64,000 bases of DNA from Chloroflexota bacterium (GCA_016213105.1 JACRBN010000011.1:1-64000); one strand, 5' to 3'. Numbered from the stretch's first letter, positions 49,526 to 57,989 are shown. Notes: generated by a model from the sequence alone, not told the origin. Numbers and translations: made by a program.

Positions 49526-50146
49526 ATGGAAAAGTTGAAGGTTCACGTTTCGCCTACACCAGAAGATTATTCCTCGTCTCTTCGGTCTTTCATGGCCAGG
49601 AATAACCTTCTGTGGATATTTTTAGGCTTTTTGGGTATTCCGTTTCCAATATTTTTTCTTGTTTTCTTCGTTCGGAACGGGATTCGCGTATTTAGCGATT
49701 GGAGCGTTGGCTCAATTTACACTTTATTGGTAACTGGGTTGATGGCGTACTTGTTTTCTACTCCCAAGCGATTAGAGTCTTCTGCGAAGAAAGATAAAAA
49801 ATTTACCGTCCCTGTAGAATACATTTTTGATGAAGAGGGTGTCGAAATTAAGACCAGTGCAGGAAGTAATAAGTTGATTTGGAAGGCCTTCGAGAAAGTT
49901 TTTGAAACCAGCAAGTATTATTTTCTAATTTACGCAGCGAATAAAAATGTTTTCCAGTTTATCCCGAAAATAGCATTTGCCACATCAGAGCAGGAAAATG
50001 TATTTCGGCAAATGGTAACTCAGGGCCTTTCTGGTATTTCGGCTATTGATAAAGGCCTGCGCGGGTGGCGTTTATCCTTTACAATCGGCGGTGTAGTCAC
50101 TCTGTTGGTGTTTGCTGTTGCTGCCATGTCCCTTTTCCTGCCCTAG
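49526..50146 (+). CDS. YcxB-like membrane protein
   Basis: 206 residues. Two membrane helices near 32-52 and 60-78, then the YcxB domain: YIFDEEGVEIKTSAGSNKLIWKAFEKVFETSKYYF (read as strands), FQFIPKIAF and EQENVFRQMV, and a last helix near 185-203 (FTIGGVVTLLVFAVAAMSL). Bacterial relatives are of unknown function. The start is uncertain: GTG at 49496 and TTG at 49511 also lie in frame and overlap the peptidase stop; the ATG at 49526 fits the family best. The gene is AT-rich compared with its neighbours. Confidence 0.7.
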   Translation: MEKLKVHVSPTPEDYSSSLRSFMARNNLLWIFLGFLGIPFPIFFLVFFVRNGIRVFSDWSVGSIYTLLVTGLMAYLFSTPKRLESSAKKDKKFTVPVEYIFDEEGVEIKTSAGSNKLIWKAFEKVFETSKYYFLIYAANKNVFQFIPKIAFATSEQENVFRQMVTQGLSGISAIDKGLRGWRLSFTIGGVVTLLVFAVAAMSLFLP

Positions 50147-50162
50147 AGTAAAGAGTCTTATA

Positions 50163-51212
50163 ATGACTGACCTCAAACCCGCTCGTATCCTTGCTCTCGA
50201 ATCCTCCTGCGACGAGACCGCTTGCGCCGTGATCGAAAACGGCCGCGCGCTGCTCTCCTCCGTGGTGGCCTCGCAGATGGAACTCCACGCCCGCTATGGC
50301 GGCGTCTTTCCCGAAGTGGCCTCGCGCCAGCACGTGCTGTCCATCGTGCCGGTCGTGGAGCAGGCTTTGGCGGATGCGCACCTCTCGTTCGGCGAGGTGG
50401 ATGCCATCGCTGTTACGCGCGGACCTGGGCTGGCAGGCTCGCTGGTCGTCGGCTTGAACGCCGCCAAGGGACTCGCGCTCGGCCTCGGACTGCCGCTGGT
50501 GGGAGTCAACCATCTCGAAGGTCACATCTATTCTTCGTGGGTGTATAACGCGGGCGAGGCGACGCCGCCCGAGCCGCAATTCCCGCTCATGGCCCTGCTC
50601 GTTTCGGGCGGGCACACCGAACTGAACCTGATGACCGATCACCTGACCTACAAGCGCCTCGGCTCCACGCTCGACGACGCGGCAGGCGAGGCCTTCGACA
50701 AGGTCGCGCGCCTGCTGGGACTCCCGTACCCGGGCGGCCCGTCGGTGCAGAAGGCCGCGGAAAACGGCGACCCGACCCGCTTCCACTTTCCGCGCGCGTG
50801 GCTCGAAGACACGTGGAATTTCTCGTTCAGCGGCGTCAAGACCTCGGTGCTGTATGAGGTCAACAATTTGAAGAATCGCAGCGGCTCCTTGCCCGTCGAT
50901 GACCTGGCGGCTTCCTTCCAGGCCGCAGTGGTGGAAGTGTTGTTCAAGAAGACCATGGATGCGGCGCGCGAGTTCGGCGCAAAGGAAATTCTCGTGGCGG
51001 GCGGAGTCTCGGCCAACCGCGCCCTGCGCAAGGCTTTTCAGGCTCAAAGGGAATTCAAGGTTCACATCCCCCCGCTTGCGTTGTGCACGGACAATGCCGC
51101 CATGATTGGCGCGGCGGGTTACTTCCGCTATGCGCTCGGTCACGTTTCCGACCTGGATGTGGACGTTCAGCCCACCTGGCCGCTCTCCCGATTAAAACCC
51201 AAACCCCGCTAG
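50163..51212 (+). CDS. tsaD: tRNA N6-threonylcarbamoyltransferase TsaD
   Basis: 349 residues. ASKHA-fold signatures: LALESSCDETACAVIE (ATP-binding first motif), HLEGHIYSSW with the two metal-binding histidines, LLVSGGHTELNLM, GEAFDKVARLLGL, and LVAGGVSANRALRKA near the C terminus. TsaD transfers the threonylcarbamoyl group to A37 of ANN-decoding tRNAs with TsaB and TsaE. The ATG at 50163 is chosen because the conserved N terminus starts there; upstream the frame overlaps the YcxB gene. It is convergent with tsaC. Confidence 0.96.
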   Translation: MTDLKPARILALESSCDETACAVIENGRALLSSVVASQMELHARYGGVFPEVASRQHVLSIVPVVEQALADAHLSFGEVDAIAVTRGPGLAGSLVVGLNAAKGLALGLGLPLVGVNHLEGHIYSSWVYNAGEATPPEPQFPLMALLVSGGHTELNLMTDHLTYKRLGSTLDDAAGEAFDKVARLLGLPYPGGPSVQKAAENGDPTRFHFPRAWLEDTWNFSFSGVKTSVLYEVNNLKNRSGSLPVDDLAASFQAAVVEVLFKKTMDAAREFGAKEILVAGGVSANRALRKAFQAQREFKVHIPPLALCTDNAAMIGAAGYFRYALGHVSDLDVDVQPTWPLSRLKPKPR

Positions 51213-51318
51213 GATCGGCCCGGATCCGCGCGGGGTCTGTAGAGGAGAATGCATCCATAATTATATTCAGGCACATGAATGGAGCCTGAACATACACTGA
51301 AATGGAGATAAGTGTTTT

Positions 51319-51342
51319 GAGGCCGCTTTTTAAGCGGCCTTT
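51319..51342. terminator. bidirectional terminator between tsaD and tsaC
   Basis: GGCCGC / GCGGCC stem with a TTTTTAA loop; on the plus strand it is followed by TTTCA and on the minus strand by TCAAAA. A TTCAGGC / GCCTGAA hairpin at 51267-51290 may back it up. Confidence 0.65.
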
Positions 51343-51962
51343 CATGTTAAAACGGAGAGGATCTGCGCCTGCGTAAGCGGCCCTTCGCGCAATACGACGG
51401 GTTCCCTGCCGAGACAATCGACCAGCGTGGAGGGGATTCCGCCCGGGGTGGGGCCGCCGTCGATGACCAGCGGGATGCGCCCGTTCAACTGGCGCAGCAC
51501 TTCCTGCGCATCGGTTGGGCTGGCCTGCCCTGAGATGTTCGCGGAGGTGACGGCCATCGGCCCTGCGGCGCGCAACAGGGCGCGCGCCACGGGATGGTCT
51601 GGGATGCGCACGGCCAGGGTGTCGGTGGCGGAAACGGCCAGGGGGAGAGTCGGCTTTTTGGGCACGACCAGGGTCAGAGGTCCAGGCCAGAAATGGGCGG
51701 CCAGGACACTGGCCATGGCGGGAACCTCCACAGCGACCTGATCCAAATCCGCCAGGTCGGCGATCAGGATGGGGATGGCCTTCTCGACGGGACGATCCTT
51801 GGCGGTGTAGATCGATTCCACGGCCGCGCCGTCGAAGGCCAGCGCGCCCACGCCGTAGACGGTATCGGTGGGGAAGGCAACCAGCCCGCCCGCGCGCAGG
51901 ATCAGCAGGGCTTGTGTGATGGCATCGGGATGAGTTGAGGACAGCAGGCGGGTGGGATTCAT
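51342..51962 (-). CDS. tsaC: L-threonylcarbamoyladenylate synthase (Sua5/YrdC/TsaC family)
   Basis: 206 residues, a YrdC domain only. LVAFPTDTVYGVGALA is the first motif, KDRPVEKAIPILIADLADL gives the KxR nucleotide-binding element, HFWPGPLTLVVPK the conserved P-G-P-x-T loop and TSANISG the final one. It makes threonylcarbamoyl-AMP from threonine, bicarbonate and ATP for TsaD, which is encoded next door on the other strand. Its start overlaps the HD-GYP gene by 4 nt. Confidence 0.94.
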   Translation of the reverse strand: MNPTRLLSSTHPDAITQALLILRAGGLVAFPTDTVYGVGALAFDGAAVESIYTAKDRPVEKAIPILIADLADLDQVAVEVPAMASVLAAHFWPGPLTLVVPKKPTLPLAVSATDTLAVRIPDHPVARALLRAAGPMAVTSANISGQASPTDAQEVLRQLNGRIPLVIDGGPTPGGIPSTLVDCLGREPVVLREGPLTQAQILSVLT

Positions 51963-53137
51963 TGGCCGAATTCCTTGAGGAAGACTTCCACCACGTGGGG
52001 ATCGAAGTGCTTGCCTGCCTGATTGCGGATGTAGTCGATGGCCTTTTCCCTGGACAAGGGGCCGCGGTAGGGACGCTCGGAGGTCAGGGCGTCGAACACG
52101 TCCACCACGGCGAAGATGCGCGCCGCCATCGGGATTTCCTCGCCTTTCAATCTGTCGGGGTAGCCTGCGCCGTCCCACCTTTCGTGATGATAGTGGGGAA
52201 TATCTAACGCGGGTCGGAGGTATTGGATGGGGGAGAGCAATTCGTAGGCGAGATTGGGATGGCGCCTCATCACCTGCCATTCCTCCTCGTCGAGCGGGCC
52301 GGGCTTGTGCAGGATGTCATCGGGCACGCCCATCTTGCCGATGTCATGCAATAACGCCCCGCGCCGCACATGGATGAGCTGCTCCTGTGTGAAGCCCATG
52401 AGGCTGGCAATGCGCAGGGTCAGTTCGGTCACGCGCAGGGTATGACCTTCGGTCTCGCGGTCGCGCAGATCGAGGGCGCGCGACCAGCCTTCGAGGGTGG
52501 TCTCGTAGGATTCCTGTAATTCCCGATTGCTGGTCTGTAAATCCTTGTAAAGCGCCGTGTTGGTGGAGATGGTATGTTCGAGGCGGTCGGACGTGACCCA
52601 AGTGATGGCGGCCACCACCAGCAGGGCGGTCATGCCGGTCACGTCGTAATTTAGAAACCTGTCGGTCTGGTACATCGACACGGTGTAGGTTACGAAGGAA
52701 ACCGCATAGACCCAAAAGGAGGCTTTGGGTTCGATCACGAAACTGCCGGCCAGAATCGGCAGGACGTACATGACCAGCCCGTTGCTGGGGTTATCGGGGG
52801 AATAGAAGAACGAGATGAGCGTGGAGATCAGCAGCGCCGCAGTCACTCCCGCCAGACGGGTGTAGCCTTTTCGATTTATAACCCAAAGTCCGAGGAAGAA
52901 AAAAAAGGTGAGCAGGTCCGAAACCAGGTACCAGCCAAACTCGGCAGTGGGGGCCAGGAAGAAATAGTAGAGATTGTTGATCGTGAGCGCAGTCAGCGGG
53001 ATGAGCAGCAGGAGCAGGAATCCCGCCAGCAATTGTCCGCGCCGCATGGAGGTGTCGGTGTCTGCCCGAACGGAGACAGCCCAATAAACCCATCTTCTGA
53101 GGATATGCTGGAGAGGTTCGCCTGGCGGGTTGTTCAT
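51959..53137 (-). CDS. membrane HD-GYP phosphodiesterase
   Basis: 392 residues. Five to six N-terminal membrane helices (about 33-185) and a short coiled coil lead to the HD-GYP domain: RRGALLHDIGKMGVPDDIL with the HD pair, HHERWDGAGYPDRLKGEEIP with the GYP motif, and VVDVFDALTSERPYR. These enzymes hydrolyse cyclic di-GMP. No GGDEF domain is attached, and the membrane part is an unknown sensor. The ATG at 53137 follows a TATAAT at 53164-53159 at about 21 nt with no clear ribosome site. Its stop overlaps the start of tsaC. Confidence 0.88.
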   Translation of the reverse strand: MNNPPGEPLQHILRRWVYWAVSVRADTDTSMRRGQLLAGFLLLLLIPLTALTINNLYYFFLAPTAEFGWYLVSDLLTFFFFLGLWVINRKGYTRLAGVTAALLISTLISFFYSPDNPSNGLVMYVLPILAGSFVIEPKASFWVYAVSFVTYTVSMYQTDRFLNYDVTGMTALLVVAAITWVTSDRLEHTISTNTALYKDLQTSNRELQESYETTLEGWSRALDLRDRETEGHTLRVTELTLRIASLMGFTQEQLIHVRRGALLHDIGKMGVPDDILHKPGPLDEEEWQVMRRHPNLAYELLSPIQYLRPALDIPHYHHERWDGAGYPDRLKGEEIPMAARIFAVVDVFDALTSERPYRGPLSREKAIDYIRNQAGKHFDPHVVEVFLKEFGQ

Positions 53138-53158
53138 GATCACGGGGCCCTTGCGGAC

Positions 53159-53164
53159 ATTATA
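53159..53164 (-). promoter_or_regulatory. -10 element of the HD-GYP gene
   Basis: TATAAT on the minus strand, 21 nt before the ATG at 53137, in the 38-nt gap behind prmC. This would let HD-GYP and tsaC be expressed apart from prmC. Confidence 0.45.
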
Positions 53165-53174
53165 CCCGTGGGGG

Positions 53175-54053
53175 TTACATTTCAATCAGGGTTGGGAGGG
53201 TGATTTCCAGCAGGCGGTCATGGCCCGCCAGATCCTGGTGCAGGTGGATCTCGGCCTCGGAGAAAAGGTCGTATGCCAGGGAGAGCACCTGCATGCCCTG
53301 GCTGGCCTCGATCTCCAGCATGATGCGCCCGCCCGGGGCGAGCCAATCGGGGGCGATGGCGAGCAGGCGGCGGATGAGATCAAGGCCGTCGGCTCCGCCG
53401 TCCAGGGCGAGGCTGGGTTCCGTTTCGAAGACGGCCAGCCGCCTGAGGGTTTCGGTTGGGATGTAGGGCAGGTTGGCGCAAATAAGGTTGAAGGTCGAAA
53501 GTCGAAGGTCTGACTTTTGACCTTCGACTTTCGACTCTGGGAGCAAGTCGCATTGCATAAATTCGATCTGGTGATGCACGTGGAACTTTTCCGCGTTGTG
53601 TTTTGCAACCGCCAGCGCGGCGGGGGAGATGTCGGTGGCAAGGATGCGGGCATCGGGGATGTGTGTGGCAATGGTCACGCCGATGGCGCCCGAGCCTGTG
53701 CCCACGTCGATGACGCGCGCGCGTTCGGGTGAGGCCTTCAGCCAGGCGATGGCCCGTTCCACCAGCAGTTCGGTCTCGGGGCGTGGAATCAGCACATCGG
53801 GTGTGACGTTGAAATCCAGGCCGTAGAATTCCCAATGTCCCAGCACGTAGGGCAGGGGTTCGCCCGCCTCCAACCTGGAGATGGCCGCTTCGACGACATC
53901 AAGCTGCGGGGCGGAGAGTTCCAGTTCGGGGTGGGCCAGCAGCCAGGTGCGGACATGTCCCAGCACGTGGGCCAGCAGCACCTGCGCATCCAATTCTGGG
54001 GAGTCGCCGGGCAGGCGGGAGATCATGTGCGGAATCAATTCACCGATATTCAT
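53175..54053 (-). CDS. prmC: peptide chain release factor N5-glutamine methyltransferase
   Basis: 292 residues. RLEAGEPLPYVLGHWEFYGL and VLIPRPETELLVERA are the PrmC-specific N-terminal motifs; VIDVGTGSGAIGVTIA binds S-adenosylmethionine; the catalytic N-x-P-Y is NLPY in ICANLPYIP (instead of the common NPPY). It methylates the GGQ glutamine of release factors and lies next to prfA. Between CDLLPE and FNLICAN an extra peptide SKVEGQKSDLRLST is encoded by a palindrome at 53493-53535, about 8 residues longer than usual. It begins about 50 nt after the prfA stop with a terminator hairpin between. Confidence 0.94.
   Translation of the reverse strand: MNIGELIPHMISRLPGDSPELDAQVLLAHVLGHVRTWLLAHPELELSAPQLDVVEAAISRLEAGEPLPYVLGHWEFYGLDFNVTPDVLIPRPETELLVERAIAWLKASPERARVIDVGTGSGAIGVTIATHIPDARILATDISPAALAVAKHNAEKFHVHHQIEFMQCDLLPESKVEGQKSDLRLSTFNLICANLPYIPTETLRRLAVFETEPSLALDGGADGLDLIRRLLAIAPDWLAPGGRIMLEIEASQGMQVLSLAYDLFSEAEIHLHQDLAGHDRLLEITLPTLIEM
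53493..53535. repeat. GTCGAAAGTCGAAGGTC palindrome inside prmC
   Basis: GGTCGAAAGTCGAAGGTC and its inverse GACCTTCGACTTTCGAC flank an 8-nt centre. In the prmC frame it encodes VEGQKSDLRLSTF. A one-sided, diverged copy encoding DLRLSTFDL lies at 61426-61454 in the nucleosidase gene. Confidence 0.75.
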
Positions 54054-54066
54054 TTCGATGTCTATG

Positions 54067-54094
54067 AAAAAAAGTGGCGACCCTGGGGCGCCAC
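54067..54094 (-). terminator. hairpin between prfA and prmC
   Basis: On the minus strand GTGGCGCCC / GGGTCGCCAC (one mismatch) is followed by seven T residues. It would reduce read-through from prfA into prmC. Confidence 0.75.
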
Positions 54095-54103
54095 CTGGCT
54101 TTT

Positions 54104-55183
54104 TTACTCGTCCTCGTCGTCCACGCCCGTGGCCGCCAGGCGGTCGGCTTCGTCGCGGGTGGAGAGTTCCTCGATGAACGGCTCGATATCGCCATCCATC
54201 ACGGCCGGCAGGTTGTAGATCGACAGGCCGATGCGATGGTCGGTGACGCGGTTCTGGGGATAATTATAGGTGCGGATTTTCTCGGAGCGTTCGCCCGTGC
54301 CGACCTGCGAGCGGCGGTCGGCTTCCAATTCGGCGCGGCGCTCGGCCTCTGCGATCTCGAACAGGCGCGCGCGCAGAATGGACAGGGCGCGCAGTTTATT
54401 TTGCAGCTGCGAGCGCTCATCCTGGCAGGTGACGATCATGCCCGTGGGTTTGTGATACAGGCGCACGGCGGTGGAGTTCTTCTGCACGTTCTGTCCGCCC
54501 GCGCCCGAGGAGCGGTAGACCTCGATCACGATGTCGCTGTCGGGGATGTTCACTTCCACGTCGTCGACCTCGGCCATCACGGCCACGGTGGAAGTGGAGG
54601 TGTGGATGCGTCCCTGGGCTTCGGTGGTGGGCACGCGCTGCACGCGATGCACGCCCGATTCCCATTTCAGCTTGGAGTAGGCGCCCCTGCCCTTGATCTC
54701 GAAGATGACTTCCTTGTAGCCGCCCACGCCGATGGCGCTCTCGGACATGATCTCGGCTTTCCAGCGCTGGCTGTCGGCGAAGCGTGTGTACATGCGGAAC
54801 AGGTCCGCCGCGAAGATGGCGGCCTCGTCGCCGCCCGCGCCCGCGCGGATTTCGACGATGACGTTCTTCTCGTCGCGCGGATCCTTCGGCACCAGCAGGG
54901 CCTTGATCTCCTTCTCTAGGACTTCGATCTTCGGGCCGAGTTCGGCGATGTCCATCTCGGCCAGCGAGACCATGTCGGGATCGTTGCCCGCCAGCAAAAT
55001 GGCCTTGGCCTCGTCCAGGTTCTTCATGGCCTGGCGGTATTCGCGCGCCTTGGTGACGATGGGTTCCAGGTCGACGCGTTCCTTGTTGATCTCGGCCGCG
55101 CGCTGGTAGTTCGAACCGACCTCGAGCAGTTCGTGCCCGAGTTGGTCGTAGCGTTCTTCGATGCCTAGCAGTTTATCGAGCAT
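54104..55183 (-). CDS. prfA: peptide chain release factor 1
   Basis: 359 residues, the usual RF1 size. The catalytic tripeptide is in GAGGQNVQKNSTAVR; the stop-codon-reading loop is HRVQRVPTTEAQGRIHTS, where PTT fits the P-x-T of RF1 (UAA/UAG) and not the SPF of RF2. The N-terminal helical domain LLGIEERYDQLGHELLEV is typical. It releases the nascent chain at the ribosome. prmC, its modifying enzyme, is next. A TATAAT on the minus strand at 55276-55271 provides a promoter, with a palindromic repeat in the leader. Confidence 0.96.
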   Translation of the reverse strand: MLDKLLGIEERYDQLGHELLEVGSNYQRAAEINKERVDLEPIVTKAREYRQAMKNLDEAKAILLAGNDPDMVSLAEMDIAELGPKIEVLEKEIKALLVPKDPRDEKNVIVEIRAGAGGDEAAIFAADLFRMYTRFADSQRWKAEIMSESAIGVGGYKEVIFEIKGRGAYSKLKWESGVHRVQRVPTTEAQGRIHTSTSTVAVMAEVDDVEVNIPDSDIVIEVYRSSGAGGQNVQKNSTAVRLYHKPTGMIVTCQDERSQLQNKLRALSILRARLFEIAEAERRAELEADRRSQVGTGERSEKIRTYNYPQNRVTDHRIGLSIYNLPAVMDGDIEPFIEELSTRDEADRLAATGVDDEDE

Positions 55184-55197
55184 GGAGTGACCTTTTG

Positions 55198-55224
55198 GTA
55201 AGGCGGGATAATATCCCGCCCTAC
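55198..55224. repeat. GTAG...CTAC palindrome upstream of prfA
   Basis: Core GGCGGGATAATATCCCGCC between GTAA and CTAC; all 27 bp match the copy within the kinase gene at 28806-28832. It lies in the prfA leader about 15 nt from the start codon, where the hairpin could affect translation. Confidence 0.8.
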
Positions 55225-55270
55225 GGAATGTGACAGAATAAAACGCGGCAAACCTGCGCCGCGTTGAGGA

Positions 55271-55276
55271 ATTATA
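55271..55276 (-). promoter_or_regulatory. -10 element of prfA
   Basis: TATAAT on the minus strand about 88 nt before the prfA start. Between it and the gene lies the 55198-55224 palindrome. Confidence 0.45.
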
Positions 55277-55370
55277 CCAGAGGGTTAAATTGAGGCGCGA
55301 AGGATTTATTCCTCCGCGCCCCAGAGTCTGCTTGACCCGCTACATCGTATTGAAAGAACAGGACCCCCGT

Positions 55371-56684
55371 TTATCTCGACATGGAAAGGGTGTTGACGTA
55401 GTTCAGCAACTCGCCTTTCCCAGTCAACCCCACTTGAACGAATGGATAACTGCGCCCATCGTCCAGCAGGGGCTTGGTGAGGTCTTCCCAGCGGAAGAAA
55501 AATGATAACTCCTCTTTTTGGTTAAAACTGTATTCAAGCACATCCAAGTTGATCTCTGGAGAGACCAGGGCAATCATATCGCGAGCCAATTTTTCAAGTT
55601 CTGGGACAGAAAGCCCATTTGCATGCTGCGCCTTGGTAATGGGCGAGATCCCAACCACCAGGTGCTGCGTTGAATCCAGCGTATAGCGCATGGTGGCTGT
55701 CTCATACAAGGTATAGGGCTTGTCCGTGCGATAAGGAGAGTGTGAGACATCCTTGAAAGTGATCTGAACATCCGCGCCTTCGATCCTGCGGATGATCTCA
55801 AAATCGGGTTCCGCGTCGATGGATGCAAAATAGGCTTGTCTGGCCTGTGCGTTGATACTATCGAATTGTTGTTCCCATTGTTTTTGTTCGACATAAGAAT
55901 CACCAACAAGAAGGGAACGTTTTTCTCCAAAGTCTGTAACAAGGATTACTTTGGAACCATTTTTAAATTCTTTATCGAGCCAGGCTGGATATTCAATATT
56001 AAGCCTTCCTGGATCGCTGGGGATGTCGGGATTAGGATAAGCCATGGAAGGATATTCTTTCACCGAAAGTTCGTAGTACTTTTCGTTAAGATCAGCTATT
56101 AATTTATCGACTCTCCCCATTTCAGTGAAGACTTTCCATGCAGATTCATTTGTGAATTGCACGCCTTCGCTTCCGTCGCTCAACTGAACAATCATATAAT
56201 TTCCAGTGGCTTTTTCCTTTTCCAGGAACGCATTATATTGATCCACCAGGGTGTAAATTTCCTGGAGAATAGCCTGCTTTTCCTGCTGAATGGAGGCTGT
56301 GGGTGGTACTGCTTCAGAAGCGGGTACTTCTGTGGTGTTAGGGAACAACAGCTCTTGCGGTGTATGGAAGTTTTCTGACGCATAAACAAGAATATATTGG
56401 CCTTCCTCATCGCTTTTGATGAAAGTGGAAGGCGTTTTTATTAATTCAGGGACATCCCCAAGCAAAATGCCTTTCAGAAGAGCATTGTATCTGTCAGTGC
56501 AAGGATGAATATCCAGCCCTTGTGCTTCAATGTAGGCAAGGATGGTTTGCTCTGCCCATTTGTCTTCGGGCGTTTTCACTGCCAGTTTGCATCCGATCCA
56601 TTCTCTTTGCCAGACAGCCAGGAGAAATATTCCGCCCACTGCAACGATCAACAGGATGGTATAAAAAAGTTTTTTGTTTTTCAT
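55371..56684 (-). CDS. membrane-anchored exported protein, unknown function
   Basis: 437 residues. One N-terminal membrane helix (about 6-26) or uncleaved signal anchor, then a large soluble part that should lie outside the cytoplasm. Segments include CTDRYNALLKGILLGDVPELI, a coiled region QQEKQAILQEIYTLVDQY, and a C-terminal domain of strands (YTLYETATMRYTLD, QHLVVGISPI, LSFFFRWEDLT). I do not recognise it. The ATG at 56684 follows GAGGAATG by 5 nt. It is less GC-rich than the flanking genes. It lies about 74 nt after the DUF190 gene, without a strong terminator between. Confidence 0.6.
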   Translation of the reverse strand: MKNKKLFYTILLIVAVGGIFLLAVWQREWIGCKLAVKTPEDKWAEQTILAYIEAQGLDIHPCTDRYNALLKGILLGDVPELIKTPSTFIKSDEEGQYILVYASENFHTPQELLFPNTTEVPASEAVPPTASIQQEKQAILQEIYTLVDQYNAFLEKEKATGNYMIVQLSDGSEGVQFTNESAWKVFTEMGRVDKLIADLNEKYYELSVKEYPSMAYPNPDIPSDPGRLNIEYPAWLDKEFKNGSKVILVTDFGEKRSLLVGDSYVEQKQWEQQFDSINAQARQAYFASIDAEPDFEIIRRIEGADVQITFKDVSHSPYRTDKPYTLYETATMRYTLDSTQHLVVGISPITKAQHANGLSVPELEKLARDMIALVSPEINLDVLEYSFNQKEELSFFFRWEDLTKPLLDDGRSYPFVQVGLTGKGELLNYVNTLSMSR

Positions 56685-56758
56685 TTGCACATTCCTCCAC
56701 ATTGATTATTTCTTTGCTCTCCACGCGTACCCCAGTATGGCACTTCCCTCCACGCGGA

Positions 56759-57103
56759 CTATTCCACTTTCCCCCCGCGATAAATGCGCACCTGCACCTT
56801 CTCGGTGGTGGCCAGCATCCCGCGTTGGATGCGGCTCTCGGCGAAGGCCAGGAAATCCTCGATCTTCTCCGCGCTGTCGACGATCTCGACCACGATGGGC
56901 AGGTCTTCGGACAGGCGCTCGATCTTGAAGGTGTGAATGATCTTCGAGTGAGCGCCGAAGCCCATCATGCCGCGCAGCACGGTGGCGCCTGCCAGTCCAC
57001 GCTGTTTGGCTTGCACCACCAGCCATTCGTACAGCGGCTTGCCGTCCAGGTGGTCGCTTTCGCCGATGAAGATACGCAGCAGCACGGATTCTTCAGGGAG
57101 CAT
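56759..57103 (-). CDS. DUF190 protein
   Basis: 114 residues. The DUF190 signatures are RIFIGESDHLDGKPLYEWLV, AGATVLRGMMGFGAHSKIIHT and LPIVVEIVDSAEKIEDFL, a small ferredoxin-like, PII-like fold. Members are often encoded beside FluC (CrcB), as here, with a 2-nt gap. It may regulate fluoride export; the direct evidence is the neighbourhood only. Confidence 0.92.
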   Translation of the reverse strand: MLPEESVLLRIFIGESDHLDGKPLYEWLVVQAKQRGLAGATVLRGMMGFGAHSKIIHTFKIERLSEDLPIVVEIVDSAEKIEDFLAFAESRIQRGMLATTEKVQVRIYRGGKVE

Positions 57104-57105
57104 GT

Positions 57106-57489
57106 CTACCTCCAGACCCAGTAGGCCAGGGTCCGCCCGAGCCAGACCGCGCCCAGTCCCAGCAGGATGTGGGCGCTCAGGTTGGCCAGGGCAGGGAAAA
57201 TCTCATTGTCGCGCAGCAGGTTGAGGGTCTCATTGCTGAAGGTCGAAAAGGTGGTGAATCCGCCCAGCACCCCCACGAAGACCAGCGCGCGTGTCTCGGG
57301 CGTGAACATGCCGCGTGTCTCGGCCAGTTGCGAGAGGAAGCCGATCACCAGGCAGCCCAAAACATTGACCGCCAGCGTCCCGTAAGGGAAACTGGCGGTT
57401 CTCATCGATTCCTGGATGTAGCCGCTGGCCAGGTAGCGCAGCACCGATCCGATGAATCCGCCCGCGCCGACGAGCAAAAATTTTCCCAT
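57106..57489 (-). CDS. crcB: fluoride ion channel FluC/CrcB
   Basis: 127 residues with four membrane helices. GAGGFIGSVLRYL, YGTLAVNVLGCLVIGFL and GVLGGFTTFSTFSNET are family hallmarks; the last contains the Phe and Thr/Ser residues lining the fluoride pore, and the Asn of the second is the central residue of the dual-topology dimer. It relieves cytoplasmic fluoride. Only one copy is here, consistent with a homodimer. No fluoride riboswitch is visible nearby. It directly abuts the 37-residue membrane protein gene. Confidence 0.93.
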   Translation of the reverse strand: MGKFLLVGAGGFIGSVLRYLASGYIQESMRTASFPYGTLAVNVLGCLVIGFLSQLAETRGMFTPETRALVFVGVLGGFTTFSTFSNETLNLLRDNEIFPALANLSAHILLGLGAVWLGRTLAYWVWR

Positions 57490-57603
57490 CTAGTTGGAGA
57501 ACAGTGAGAGAACCATCGAGAGCAGGATGATAAAAGAAATGAACGCAAAAATGATCTGGTTGGCGCTCCATTTTTTGGAGGTGGAGTTCTTGTTCTTTGA
57601 CAT
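57490..57603 (-). CDS. 37-residue single-TM protein
   Basis: A short gene not usually called: a polar, Lys/Ser/Asn-rich start (MSKNKNSTSKKWS), then one hydrophobic helix (about 16-36) to the C terminus. The stop TAG is immediately adjacent to the fluC start codon, and it begins 5 nt after the receiver gene stop. A weak AAGGTTG site precedes the ATG. Tight spacing between two real genes supports it. It could modulate FluC or the membrane; no family is known to me. Confidence 0.6.
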   Translation of the reverse strand: MSKNKNSTSKKWSANQIIFAFISFIILLSMVLSLFSN

Positions 57604-57608
57604 TTGAT

Positions 57609-57989
57609 TCAACCTTTCGAATATTTTTGAAAAACATTAGCCATCATCGTTTCGAGTTCCTCGATCACGACGGGTTTGGTGAGGTAGCCGTCCGCGCCGA
57701 TGGCCATGGCCTTGTCCACGGTCACGTCGGCGGCTTCGGAGGAGAGCATGATGACGGGCAGGCGCTTCCAGGCCCGGTTGCGGCGCAGGAACTCCAGCAG
57801 GTCCAGCCCCGTTACCTCGGGCATGTTGATGTCCAGCAGCATGGCGTCGGGCCTGCGACCAGCCATCAGGTGCTGCGCCGCCGCGCGCGCGTTGAAGAAG
57901 GCGGCCACCTCGCAGTCGAGCACCTTCAACATCAGGCTGACTGCGCGGGACATTTCCTCATCGTCATCCACGATCCAGACTTTTTTCAT
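57609..57989 (-). CDS. stand-alone response regulator receiver protein
   Basis: 126 residues, a receiver domain only. DDDEE near the N terminus makes the acidic pocket, the phospho-acceptor Asp is in AMLLDINMPEVTGLDLL, the S/T switch in IMLSSEAADV and the Lys in YLTKPVVIEEL. There is no output domain, so it would act by protein contact or phosphate transfer. Its start shares ATGA with the uvrC stop. No kinase is adjacent, so its partner lies elsewhere. Confidence 0.9.
   Translation of the reverse strand: MKKVWIVDDDEEMSRAVSLMLKVLDCEVAAFFNARAAAQHLMAGRRPDAMLLDINMPEVTGLDLLEFLRRNRAWKRLPVIMLSSEAADVTVDKAMAIGADGYLTKPVVIEELETMMANVFQKYSKG

Noticed and set aside
50159-50164. TATAAT as a leaderless promoter for tsaD
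   Set aside because: The box overlaps the start codon itself, so it cannot place transcription at or before the ATG.
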